Assembly (NCBI RefSeq): GCF_042647465.1
Contig: NZ_JBHRVN010000004.1
Reading direction: 5' to 3' (one strand)
Origin: Wagnerdoeblera intermedia
Lineage (GTDB): Bacteria > Pseudomonadota > Alphaproteobacteria > Rhodobacterales > Rhodobacteraceae
DNA: 64,000 nucleotides
Made by a program: the position numbers and the translations under genes. Below are positions 27,256 through 35,957 of the stretch, one piece after another. The first letter of the stretch is position 1; each line of letters begins with the position of its first letter. The notes under the pieces are model-generated. The model ran no database searches. It saw only the letters and a program-made list of their open reading frames with translations, and was not told the origin of the DNA.

Positions 27256-27768
27256 TTACGCATTTGGGTTGTCGGTGAGCTTTTCCGCTCGCCACCGCGC
27301 CCAGCGCCGCCGCTGTGCCTGTGCGATCCGCTCACGGCCTTCCTCTGTCCTCGCTCCCGTAGAAAGGCCTCCATGATATTTGCACCGCTGTTTTCCCGGC
27401 GCTGAGCTGCACCAGCAGTGCGTGCCTTTCCTCGTCTTAGCGTTGCATCGAACCCTGCGTTGGTCTGCCGCGACTGCATACTGTGCCTTAAGTCGTTGGA
27501 GGCTTAATTCTATCGCGCGGTTCTCGGCCGCAATACGTGCGCGCATTCTAACACCCCAAACCGCGCGCGCGCATTTGACCGCCGATGTATCCGGCAAGTC
27601 CAGAACGCTGGCTATGGCGACAATGGCATGTGCTGATCTCTTTACCGTGCGGCGGTTCTCCCAGTAGCTGATGGCGTGCCTTCCCACTCCTGACAGCTCG
27701 GCGAGCTTAGTTTGAGACAGGCCAGCAGCTTTTCGGATTTTTGCAAGATCATCACCTGTCATGGGCAT
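27256..27768 (-). CDS. XRE-type HTH protein with C-terminal HGG-motif domain
   Basis: 170 residues. Residues about 3-60 are a Cro/CI-type helix-turn-helix (LAKIRKAAGLSQTKLAELSG, then ISYWENRRTVKR). The C-terminus has two close cysteine pairs (RCNAKTRKGTHCWCSS and QRCKYHGG) and the HGGLSTGARTEEGRERI segment, a motif found in small proteins of alphaproteobacterial mobile DNA. ATG 27768 follows GGAAGGAT. It lies 97 bp upstream of hsdM in the same direction, so it may control the restriction operon (inference); role of the HGG domain unknown. Confidence 0.8.
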   Translation of the reverse strand: MPMTGDDLAKIRKAAGLSQTKLAELSGVGRHAISYWENRRTVKRSAHAIVAIASVLDLPDTSAVKCARAVWGVRMRARIAAENRAIELSLQRLKAQYAVAADQRRVRCNAKTRKGTHCWCSSAPGKQRCKYHGGLSTGARTEEGRERIAQAQRRRWARWRAEKLTDNPNA

Positions 27769-28222
27769 AGGTATCCTTCCGTTCTCGCCGCAGGTGACCT
27801 GCCACTGGTCCTTCATCCACCTGCAACCGGAGCCGGTTGCTGATTGATCCGTTCCGCAACGTTGGACCGCCCGAAGCTCGAGTTTTCGGGGATCATATCA
27901 GGTGGTGCGGCGTGGCACGTGCTCCTCTCTTCGGAGAGAGGTCGTTCGTGCGGTCTGACAAGAGGTATCAAACTGATGAACTGTTGCGAGGGGAGCTGCT
28001 GAAAGGCGCCCGAGCGTGAATTGCAAGCTTTCTCAGCAGGAGGAGTTAATCCATCTTGATATAGCACTCCTCAGACAGCACCGTCACGAAAATCAAGATT
28101 AGCTAGCGAGGCCAAGCGGTGGTGCCATTTCACGTTCCACGTAGACTGTTGTTAGGTGAGATAGAGGTACCGGAGGCCGACTTACTTTCAGCATCTGGTG
28201 TTGCAGTCGTGCTGGCAGAACC
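27769..28222. other. Intergenic, no gene recognised
   Basis: 454 bp between the HTH protein and the IS256 end. It contains a small stem (CCTCTCT-TCGG-AGAGAGG near 27920) and short open frames without support. It probably carries the promoter of the HTH gene and debris from IS activity. Confidence 0.4.
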
Positions 28223-29384
28223 GGATCGTGTCCCATAGCGTGGTGTAGCTCGGTCTATGCCACTGCCTTTGGCGCGGTCCGAGCTGGTCAGTTTCTCTGC
28301 GCGACTGGCAGGCTGACGATGAGATCATCGCAGATCGGGGCCAGCGTTTCCAGCGTCATGTATCGGCCGCGCTGAACGGTCCATTCCTCGGTCTGCTCCA
28401 TGAGGATTGCGCCGACCAAACGGCGGATGGCGGCCTCGTTGGGGAAGATGCCCACCACATCCGTGCGGCGCTTGATTTCGCCGTTGAGGCGCTCGATGGG
28501 GTTTGTGGAATGCAATTTGGTGCGGTGCTGGGCGGGGAAGGTCATGTAAGCCAGCACATCCTCCTCAGCAGAATCCATGAGGGCCGCGAGCTTGGGCAAC
28601 TTACCCCGCATCTGATCCGCCACGACGCGCCACTGGGCTTTGGCGGCCTGATGGTCGGGTTGGGCGAAGGCCGTGGCGATGAAGGCCGACACCATGCCGC
28701 GGCTGTTCTTGCCGGCATGGGCCAGGGCATTGCGCTGGAAGTGGACGCGGCATCTCTGCCAAGTCGTTGAAAGCACACGCGCTGTTGCGGCCTTGATGCC
28801 CTCATGTGCATCGCTGATCACCAGCTTCACCCCGCTCAGACCCCGCCGGACGAGGCCGCGCAGGAACTCCGTCCAGAACGGCTCGGCCTCGGATGCGCCG
28901 ATGGCCATGCCCAGCACCTCCCGCCGCCCATCCGTATTGACGCCCACCGCGAGGGTGACCGCCACGCTGACAATCCGCCCTCCTTGGCGCACCTTCAGAT
29001 AAGTGGCATCGATCCAAAGATAGGGCCATTCGCCTTCAATGGGGCGCTCAAGGAAGGCATCCACCCGTTCATCGATCTCTTCGCACAGCCGGCTGACATG
29101 GCTTTTGGAAATGCCGGTTCCGCCCATAGCCTGCACGAGATCATCCATGGAACGTGTTGAAATGCCATGAATATAGGCCTCTTGGATCACGGCCGTCAGC
29201 GCCTTCTCCACCGAGCGGCGGGGCTCGAGAAAAGACGGGAAATACGATCCCGTCCGCAGGCGGGGGATCTTCAGTTCCACCTGACCCGCGCGGGTCTGCC
29301 AGTCGCGCTCACGGTAGCCGTTGCGCTGCGCGGTGCGCTCCGTCGACTTCTCGCCATACTCGGCATTGGTCTTGGCGCTGTTCC
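28223..29384 (-). mobile_element. Truncated IS256-family element
   Basis: Holds most of an IS256-family transposase. The 3' end near 28223 (GGATCGTGTCCCATAGCGTG on the plus strand) looks like an IS256 terminus. The 5' end is missing: sequence switches at about 29384 into IS66 tnpC. No matching inverted repeat on the other side. Confidence 0.65.
28288..29384 (-). pseudogene. IS256-family transposase, 5'-truncated
   Basis: From AEYGEKSTERTAQRNGYRER onward this is a normal IS256 transposase: LWIDATYLKVRQGG (first Asp), LVISDAHEGIKAA (second Asp) and FPAQHRTKLHSTNPIERLNG (Glu region). The first 40 or so codons of the family are missing. The frame remains open to 29445, where the added N-terminus is out-of-frame IS66 tnpC sequence, so a chimeric 385-residue product is possible but unlikely to be active. 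Confidence 0.85.
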
Positions 29385-30100
29385 AGTTCGACACCGTCAC
29401 GTGCATAGATACCTTCCTGCCGATAGAGCGGCAGACCATCGGCATATTTTGAGACGGCGATCTGCGCCAGCAGCGTCTCAGTCGGCAGCCCGGCCTCGAT
29501 CAGATGCACCGGCGCAGGGGCCTGAAGAATGCCATTTCCATTGCTGAGCGCATATTTGGGTCGGCGGGTAACAATGACACGGAACCGCGCGGGAGTGACG
29601 TCCAGCCGTTCAGAGACATCTTCCCCGATCCGCACCCTTGGCAGGCCGGCATGTTCCGGCAGGACTTCCGGTTCGATCACCACTTCGACCCGCTCCAGAT
29701 GTGGCGCAAAGCCTTTACGGGGCCGCGGGGCACGTGTTGCGGTCCCGCGACGATGAGGGCTGACCTGCGCAGTCAGGGCCGCAATGCCCGTCTCTATTTC
29801 CTCGAAGACAAAGGTCTGTTGAGCATCCGCGTCGCCAATCTGCCCCTCGCCCCCGAACTTCTCCGAGCGACGGCCAAACCGCGCCCGATCAAAGCTTTTC
29901 AACGTCTGCAGCAGAGCTTTGATCCGCTCTTCGGCATCGGCATGACGCGCTTTCAATACCTCGACTTCGCGTTCCAACGCTTCCGTGCGCGCGGCCTTTG
30001 CGGCCATAGCGCGCAGCATGGATTTCAGCGCATCCACATCGTCCGGAAGGGGTAAATCATCAGAGCTCATTTCACTGTAATATAAGCATATTCCGGTCAT
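29385..30100 (-). pseudogene. tnpC: IS66 transposase TnpC, 3'-truncated
   Basis: About 239 residues of the N-terminal part of TnpC survive: leucine-zipper-like region (VEVLKARHADAEERIKALLQ), FGRRSEKFGG, the HRRGTATRAPRPRKGFAPHL segment and KYADGLPLYRQEGIYARDGV. The catalytic DDE domain is gone; the frame runs on into IS256 sequence. Not functional as transposase. Confidence 0.85.
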
Positions 30101-30158
30101 AAATGCGCGGAGTTTCTGCTGTTGGTGCGCTGATTTTTATCGCACATTCCGGGGGGAA

Positions 30159-30509
30159 CTACCCGACCAGTTCAGGCCTGCGAACCCGCACGGGGCGCAC
30201 GCGCGTCCAGTCCAACCCGTCCACCAGCGCCATGAGCTGGGACTGACTGAGCCGGAGCTGCGCCTGCCCGGCGCGGGGCCAGCAAAACCCCGATCGTTCA
30301 AGGCGTTTTGTATAAAGACAGACACCGCTGCCGTCCCACCAAACGATTTTAATCCGATCAGCCCGCTTCGCACGGAAAGCGTAAAGCGCCCCGCTGAACG
30401 GGTCGCTGCCACTGTCGCGCACCAGGGCGAGTAAGCTGTCTGGCCCCTTTCGGAAGTCGACCGGCGTCAAAGAAAGGAAGACCTTCACGTCAGACGGAAA
30501 CAGGCTCAT
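30159..30509 (-). CDS. tnpB: IS66-family accessory protein TnpB
   Basis: 116 residues: DVKVFLSLTPVDFRKGPDSL at the start and YAFRAKRADRIKIVWWDGSG in the centre, the diagnostic TnpB pattern. Overlaps tnpA by 4 bp (coupled). Its exact role in IS66 transposition is unclear. Intact, but in an element lacking TnpC. Confidence 0.93.
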   Translation of the reverse strand: MSLFPSDVKVFLSLTPVDFRKGPDSLLALVRDSGSDPFSGALYAFRAKRADRIKIVWWDGSGVCLYTKRLERSGFCWPRAGQAQLRLSQSQLMALVDGLDWTRVRPVRVRRPELVG

Positions 30510-30895
30510 GCTGAACGCACGACGCGAATAAATTTGCGCAGCGCCTCTTCACTCACGTCCGGTGTGATGCGCAGCGTAACATCACCAATCATCAGCTCAA
30601 TCGCAGGCGGTGGCTCTGCCACCGGCGACCCAACAGATCGGCGCAGACGGTCCAGATGGGCCTTACGCCAGCCAAAGAGTTGCGGTGCCGTCACGCCCAG
30701 CCTGCGCGCCAGAGCCGAAACATTCACCCCGGGCACGAGCGCGGCAGCAACAGCGTCGGCTTTGAACTCATCTGACCAGCGCCGCCGCTCGGCTACAGGG
30801 GCGCCGTCAAAACGCTCAACAAAAGCCTCCACGAATTCCAGCCGACCAGTCGCAGGCACAGTCGCAGAGATAGTTGTAGGGGTAGTCTCTGACAT
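30506..30895 (-). CDS. tnpA: IS66-family accessory protein TnpA
   Basis: 129 residues with a transposase_8-like helix-turn-helix (RRRWSDEFKADAVAAALVPG, then SALARRLGVTAPQLFGWRKA) and the C-terminal LMIGDVTLRITPDVSEEALR. First gene of the IS66 remnant. Confidence 0.9.
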   Translation of the reverse strand: MSETTPTTISATVPATGRLEFVEAFVERFDGAPVAERRRWSDEFKADAVAAALVPGVNVSALARRLGVTAPQLFGWRKAHLDRLRRSVGSPVAEPPPAIELMIGDVTLRITPDVSEEALRKFIRVVRSA

Positions 30896-31151
30896 AAGGC
30901 CTCACGCATACTCAGGATGCAGGAAGCATAACTATCTCACGAAAGCCCGTAACCCATGGGGTCGGCTGCCCGCTTACGACCCCCGGGCACAGAAATCACG
31001 TCGTGCGGCACGAAACGCCACGCGCGACAGGGAAAGCATCAAAGACCCCGTAGCGCACAAGCGCACTGACGGGTGGCATCACGCCCATTTCAAGCCGCCG
31101 AGCCCCGACCCGCGACCGGAAAAGGTCAAAAATCGAGGTGCCCAACAGTTA

Positions 31152-33659
31152 CTATTTTGATTTCACGTGGGTAGCCGGGGCTGGGTGTCCAAAAAGATAT
31201 CCCTGTGCGTAATCACAGCCCCAGTCCCGTAGTTGCCTGGCTTCATCGTTGGTCTCGACCCCTTCGGCAACAGTGACCAGTCCAAGCGTTCGTGCCAGAC
31301 CCAGCATCGCCTCGACGATCTCGCCTTTGTTCGCATCGGTGCCGAGCCCCGAGACGAAGGAACGGTCGATTTTGATTTCATCCACGGGGAGAGCTTTAAG
31401 GTGAATAAGCGAAGCATATCCGGTGCCAAAATCATCAAGAGCGATGCCAATGCCGCTTTGGCGTAAACGCATCAGACGCTCAATGGCGCCGTGGTTCAGC
31501 TGGTTCATCAGCACTCGTTCGGTGATCTCAAGCCTGATCGAATGTGGCGATACATTGTAGGTCTGAAGCAATCGCAGAAGGTTCTCGATAAAATGGCTTT
31601 CTGTAAGGTTTTCAGTGCTGACATTAATCGAAACCTGACCTTTTAATGGACCACCTGGCGAGAGCGGCCCCATATCTGCAACGATCTTCTCAGACATCCG
31701 AAGCCCAATGATGTCTGCGAGGTCGGGAGCGTCAAGCGCTTCCATTATAAGCCTGGGCGGCAGGATGCCGCGCTCGGGGTGGCGAATTCGCAAAAGCGCC
31801 TCATATCCGCGAACAACCCCTGATTTCATGTCCATGATCGGCTGATAAAACGGCTCAATCCAGTCTTCTCGCAGCGCAAGGCGGGCCAGTTCAAACGCTT
31901 CGCTGCGCCGGATCGCTGCGCTGCGAATGTTGTGGTCAAAGAGTCTGACGCCGCCTTTGGCGGCCTCTTTCACAGCGTAAAGGGCTATGTCCGCACGTTT
32001 AAAAAGTTCATCGGGGCTTTCATTAGGAGTGCCAAGTGCGCAGCCAATGCTTGGTCGGCATGCACGCGCTTTCCTGCTTCTCATCAATGACACTTCAAGC
32101 GCTCGCTCGATTGTGCGGGCCCGGGTCATAACGTCATCTTCGCTGCGGACATCGGGCAGGATGATCGCGAATTCATCCCCACCCAAGCGTGCAACGAATT
32201 CGCGGCCGGTTGCAAGTTTGAGGAGATGCCGGGCGAACAGACGCAGCACTGCATCGCCGGTTTTATGACCATAGCGGTCGTTGACCTGTTTAAAGTGGTC
32301 CATGTCCAGGACCAGGAGCCCCACCTGACCATCGCCGGACTGAAGGTGTGTTTTCAACTCAGCCGTGAAGCTGCGGCGATTGGGCAGGCCAGTCAGATCA
32401 TCTTGATAAGCCTGCCTGCGCAGCGTTTCGGTAGCCATGTGCTTTTCATGGATGTCTTCGATCGTTCCGTACCATCGGATCACAGTGCCTGTCGCATCAC
32501 AGCGCGCAGTCGCCTGAGTACGGACCCAGATGTAAGCTCCAGTCTGCAGTCTGAGTCGGTAATCGGCTGTAAACGGCCGTCCGGTTTCACGGGCAAGTTC
32601 CCAAGCCTGCATAACTTCGTCAATATCGTCTTCGTGCTGTGCCTGCCGCAGCCCCTGTAATATGGCTTCTTCCAGAGGTATGCCCGTCAACTCGGTCCAG
32701 CGGGGAGAAAGGCTCAGAAGTTTACCTGCCGGGTCCGCAGTCCAAGGGATCTGCGGGTTTTGCTCGACCGTATGGCGGTAATGTGCCTCGCTTTCGTGCA
32801 GAGCTTCCAGCATCCGCGCCCGCTCAATTGCCAAGGTCGCCAGACTGCGAAAGCGGGCAATCTCCTGCATCTCCCCGGCCGAGGGGGCGCGCGCTTCCCG
32901 AAAATAACAGCCGAAAGTTGCGATCACCTCTCCTTCTGCTGAAAAGATCGGCTGCGACCAACAGGACCGGAGCCCGAGGGGCAGGATCAGCTCACGAATA
33001 CCTTCCCACAGCGGATCGCTGGCAATATCAGGGCAGATCACATCGCGCTTTGTGAAAGCTGCTGTCCCGCAGGAACCAACGCATGGCGAGATCGTGAGAC
33101 CAACGAGTGATTGGCTGATCTGGTGGGGCAGATTGGGCGCATTGGCAGAGATGAATTGCCCAGTTTTTGCATCTACCTGGTTGATGCTACATGTCACGCC
33201 TGAAACCTGACGCTCAGCCGCCAGGCAGACCTCATCGAGAAGTTGCGACAGTTCTGTGCCAGAGGTCACGCGCTGCAAAATCGTCCCATGGGTTGCATCG
33301 CGTAGTTCAGCGCTTAACCACTCGTGAGCATCGAATGCGCAACCAACCCAGCTATCAGCACTGACCCGGCGGATTGAGGAAATATGCCGGTGATAGGTGC
33401 GATCTGCCGCTCGTATGCGAATGATCCGCTTCAATCCGTTAGTGTCGGCATCAACAAGGGGGAAGCGGGCACAAAGCATTGCCGCATCATCGGGGTGCAC
33501 TGCCTCCCGCCAGCCGAGCCCCAGTGCCCCCTCGTGCGGCAGACCGGTGAAATCTGTCCACTGTGGGTTCATGAAAGTAACCCGCCCGTTCGAATCGAAA
33601 ATCCACACCAGCCCCGGAAGCCCGCGTGTAAGCGCGTCAAAAAGCAGATTGTCACTCAC
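31152..33659 (-). CDS. PAS-GAF-PAS-GGDEF-EAL cyclic-di-GMP protein
   Basis: 835 residues. Order: PAS (about 5-110), GAF (about 130-285, with SCGTAAFTKRDVICPDIASD), second PAS/PAC (about 290-405), GGDEF (about 415-575) and EAL (about 585-830). The cyclase motif is intact (RLGGDEFAIIL), as is the phosphodiesterase motif (GYEALLRIRHPE) with INVSTENL, LEITERVL, DDFGTGYASLIHL and KIDRSFV, so it could make or degrade c-di-GMP. No transmembrane segment or signal peptide is evident, so it is cytoplasmic. GTG start with a poor ribosome binding site. It lies among IS elements, suggesting horizontal acquisition. Confidence 0.92.
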   Translation of the reverse strand: MSDNLLFDALTRGLPGLVWIFDSNGRVTFMNPQWTDFTGLPHEGALGLGWREAVHPDDAAMLCARFPLVDADTNGLKRIIRIRAADRTYHRHISSIRRVSADSWVGCAFDAHEWLSAELRDATHGTILQRVTSGTELSQLLDEVCLAAERQVSGVTCSINQVDAKTGQFISANAPNLPHQISQSLVGLTISPCVGSCGTAAFTKRDVICPDIASDPLWEGIRELILPLGLRSCWSQPIFSAEGEVIATFGCYFREARAPSAGEMQEIARFRSLATLAIERARMLEALHESEAHYRHTVEQNPQIPWTADPAGKLLSLSPRWTELTGIPLEEAILQGLRQAQHEDDIDEVMQAWELARETGRPFTADYRLRLQTGAYIWVRTQATARCDATGTVIRWYGTIEDIHEKHMATETLRRQAYQDDLTGLPNRRSFTAELKTHLQSGDGQVGLLVLDMDHFKQVNDRYGHKTGDAVLRLFARHLLKLATGREFVARLGGDEFAIILPDVRSEDDVMTRARTIERALEVSLMRSRKARACRPSIGCALGTPNESPDELFKRADIALYAVKEAAKGGVRLFDHNIRSAAIRRSEAFELARLALREDWIEPFYQPIMDMKSGVVRGYEALLRIRHPERGILPPRLIMEALDAPDLADIIGLRMSEKIVADMGPLSPGGPLKGQVSINVSTENLTESHFIENLLRLLQTYNVSPHSIRLEITERVLMNQLNHGAIERLMRLRQSGIGIALDDFGTGYASLIHLKALPVDEIKIDRSFVSGLGTDANKGEIVEAMLGLARTLGLVTVAEGVETNDEARQLRDWGCDYAQGYLFGHPAPATHVKSK

Positions 33660-34231
33660 CGCGGTTTCCCTAGCTCCGATCGCCGACTCCTTTAAGGATC
33701 AGCGATCTTTAAAATTGCCTCTGCTTCCAACTGTTGCAAACCGATACCGCACCTTGGAGCTTAAGAATATCCCAGTCCGAGCTTCAATTGAACCATCGTA
33801 ATGCTCTGCGCCTGACAAGTCCTGTTGTAAGCTTTACGTACGAATTCTTGTTTCAGCGTGACGACTGACACAAGGGCGTGTTCGGAAGCAGGGCCGGATC
33901 TGAACTGGCCCCCATTTCGACCGGACACGTAAGCTGAGAACGGCGGTGCGAAATTCGACCACGGAAGCGGCGGCATGATGCGGCTGCGGGCGGCTTAAAA
34001 GTCGTCCAGTTTTCCCTTTCTGCGGTTGCAGGGAGGGCGTGGGGATTGTCACTTTTAAGAGCTTGAGATTCTTTTGAGCGGGTTAATGATAACGGATCCC
34101 TCTTCTTTAGGAAGCTCGCTTGCGCAGCAGCTACACCTGCTACGGCCGCTACAATACTTCAGTGTGTAGCGTCTGTATCAGGTGTAGCGCTCAGGGGAGT
34201 GCCAACTTGGCATGTGCGTGAAACGGTTTAG
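33660..34231. other. Intergenic, no gene recognised
   Basis: 572 bp between the GGDEF-EAL gene and the DUF3987 remnant. It contains short frames without support and one striking nested inverted repeat (34130-34188). The part next to 33660 should hold the GGDEF-EAL promoter. Confidence 0.4.
34130..34188. repeat. Nested inverted repeat with GCTACA/TGTAGC motifs
   Basis: Outer arms GCTACACCTG and CAGGTGTAGC are perfectly complementary over 10 bp; inside them GCTACA and TGTAGC pair again. Lies 43 bp beyond the stop of the DUF3987 remnant. Could be a terminator-like hairpin or a protein-binding site of the lost element. Confidence 0.6.
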
Positions 34232-34699
34232 TCACTCGCCGACTATACGGTAGGCCTCCCGGCGGGCGCTTCCACGGATAACCGTCCCCGCTTCAAGCTG
34301 ATGCAAATGGCCGGTCTTCACGAGCATACTGAGGGGGCCTCTCAGTGCTTTCGCATCACGCAGGAGGTTCGGGCCCAATTGCAGTATTTCACGGAGTGTA
34401 ATTTCCTCGTGAGGCCAGCTTTCACCGAGCCATTTGCGAAGCCGTTCAGCTTTCGCTGTCTCCTCTGATACCTGTCCAGCCTCGGCCAGCCGACGAGCCT
34501 CACCCAAATAGAATCGCGCCAAGGATATGCCCAGTTCCATCGTCTGTGCGGTGACTTGCACGGTCTCCAGACTTTCCCACAAAGTTAGAACTCCGGCAAT
34601 TCTGGCTGCTTGTTCACAAGCTTTAGAGGCATATGCACGGACGTGCGCCATGGCCTCCCCTGGGGCCTGTGCCGTCTCAATGGTCTCATAGAAGAGAGG
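34232..34699 (-). pseudogene. C-terminal remnant of a DUF3987-type (primase/helicase-like) protein
   Basis: A 139-residue frame starts at ATG 34651, but in-frame coding continues 16 codons upstream (PLFYETIETAQAPGEA) to the IS3 end at 34700, so the IS has cut the gene. Content (AMAHVRAYASKACEQAARIA, GISLARFYLGEARRLAE, then LREILQLGPNLLRDAKALR and a C-terminal winged-helix-like region) resembles the C-terminus of DUF3987 proteins, replication-type proteins of plasmids and integrative elements. Assignment is from pattern memory. Confidence 0.65.
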
Positions 34700-34756
34700 T
34701 GGTCCGGGAATTTGGACCAGTTTGCCGCTCAGCTAAGCTCTAGCATGGGTTTCATG

Positions 34757-35587
34757 TCAGGCGGCGGCTTTCAGGTTCTGATCGGAGGTATCATAGGCCT
34801 CGGCTGGCGTCAGCAACCCGTGTGATGAGTGGGGGCGTTTTTCATTGTAATAGCTGATCCAGGCCCCGATCCCCTTGCGTGCCTCTGAACCAGTCTCGAA
34901 GGCATTCAGGTAGACGCATTCGTATTTGAGCGATCGCCACAGCCTTTCGATCATCCGGTTGTCGATCCAACGCCCGCGCCCATCCATGGAAATCTTCACC
35001 TTGGCCTCCAGCAGCACCTCGGTGAACTCGGTGCTGGTGAATTGCGAGCCCTGATCCGAATTGAAAATCTCGGGCCGGCCATATCTGGCCAGCGCCTCCT
35101 TCAGGGCCTCCACGCAAAAGCCGGCATCCATGGAGTTCGACAGCCGCCAGCTCAGCACCTTTCGGCTGTGCCAATCCATGATGGCGACCAGATACAGAAA
35201 GCCTCGGCGCATCGGAATGTAACTGATGTCGGTGCACCAGACCTGATTGGGTCGGGTGATGGCCAATCCCTTAAGAAGATACGGATAAATCTTGTGTTCC
35301 GGATGCTTCTTGCTGGTCTTTGGCGCCTGATAGATCGGCACCAGGCGCATCAATCGCATCAGCCGGCGGACCCGATGTCGCCCACATTGATGACCTTCAC
35401 GCTGCATGTGACGAGCCATCTGCCGCGACCCATACCACGGCGTTTCAAGGAACTGGCGATCGATGATGTCCATGAGGGTCAGGCTCTTGGCGCTTTCGCC
35501 GCGGGGATGGTAGTAGAGGCCTGACCGCGCCAGAGACAGCAGGCTGCATTGCCGTCGGACGCTCAGGTCGGGATGATCCTGTTTCAC
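34757..35587 (-). CDS. IS3-family transposase OrfB
   Basis: 276 residues, DDE integrase core. Asp in VWCTDISYIPMRRGF, Asp in IFNSDQGSQFTS, Glu in NRMIERLWRSLKYE; an HTH_21 segment precedes it (WYGSRQMARHMQREGHQCGR). The start overlaps the orfA stop by 4 bp. Complete, so the element may be active. Confidence 0.93.
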   Translation of the reverse strand: MKQDHPDLSVRRQCSLLSLARSGLYYHPRGESAKSLTLMDIIDRQFLETPWYGSRQMARHMQREGHQCGRHRVRRLMRLMRLVPIYQAPKTSKKHPEHKIYPYLLKGLAITRPNQVWCTDISYIPMRRGFLYLVAIMDWHSRKVLSWRLSNSMDAGFCVEALKEALARYGRPEIFNSDQGSQFTSTEFTEVLLEAKVKISMDGRGRWIDNRMIERLWRSLKYECVYLNAFETGSEARKGIGAWISYYNEKRPHSSHGLLTPAEAYDTSDQNLKAAA

Positions 35588-35892
35588 CGCTTTTTGCCTC
35601 CAGTCCCGAGAATGAGACTGGAGGCTGCCGACAAAAAATCCCGCTCGATGACGAGCTGGCCGATCTTCGCGTGCAGCTTCTCGACTTCACTCGCAGAAAT
35701 CTGCGGCTCGGCGGATGAGGCTACGCCAAAGGCTGCGGCCATGTTCTCGATCGCGGTGCGCTTCCAGCCGCTGATCATTGTCGGGTGGATGTCGTATTTC
35801 TTGGCCAACTCGGCCGTCGTCAGTTCCTCTCGGATGGCTTCAAGAGCCACCTTCGCCTTGAACTCTGCAGAATAGCGCTTGCGTTTCGTCAT
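35584..35892 (-). CDS. IS3-family transposase OrfA
   Basis: 102 residues: transposase_8 helix-turn-helix (RYSAEFKAKVALEAIREELT, then LAKKYDIHPTMISGWKR) followed by a leucine-zipper-like region (EVEKLHAKIGQLVIERDFL) that mediates assembly with OrfB. Confidence 0.92.
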   Translation of the reverse strand: MTKRKRYSAEFKAKVALEAIREELTTAELAKKYDIHPTMISGWKRTAIENMAAAFGVASSAEPQISASEVEKLHAKIGQLVIERDFLSAASSLILGTGGKKR

Positions 35893-35957
35893 TTCGGACC
35901 GGTTCCTCCTCAGGCGCTAAAGCTTAGCTCCTGGTCCGAATTCGTGCGACCACCTCT

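Larger units (their letters stand above)
29385..30977 (-). mobile_element. Truncated IS66-family element
   Basis: Three IS66 genes in order tnpA-tnpB-tnpC on the minus strand. The outer end is intact: 30977 down to about 30949 reads GTAAGCGGGCAGCCGACCCC on the minus strand, the IS66 terminal repeat type (GTAAGCG). The other end was lost where the IS256 remnant joins at about 29384. Confidence 0.75.
34700..35952 (-). mobile_element. IS3-family insertion sequence (apparently intact)
   Basis: Terminal repeats TGGTCCGGGAATTTGGACCAG (left) and, read inward from the right, TGGTCGCACGAATTCGGACC. The five bases outside each end (AGAGG / CCTCT) continue the inversion, so the true ends may lie slightly further out. 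Contains overlapping orfA and orfB. No direct target duplication is seen because its two flanks come from different broken genes. Confidence 0.8.
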
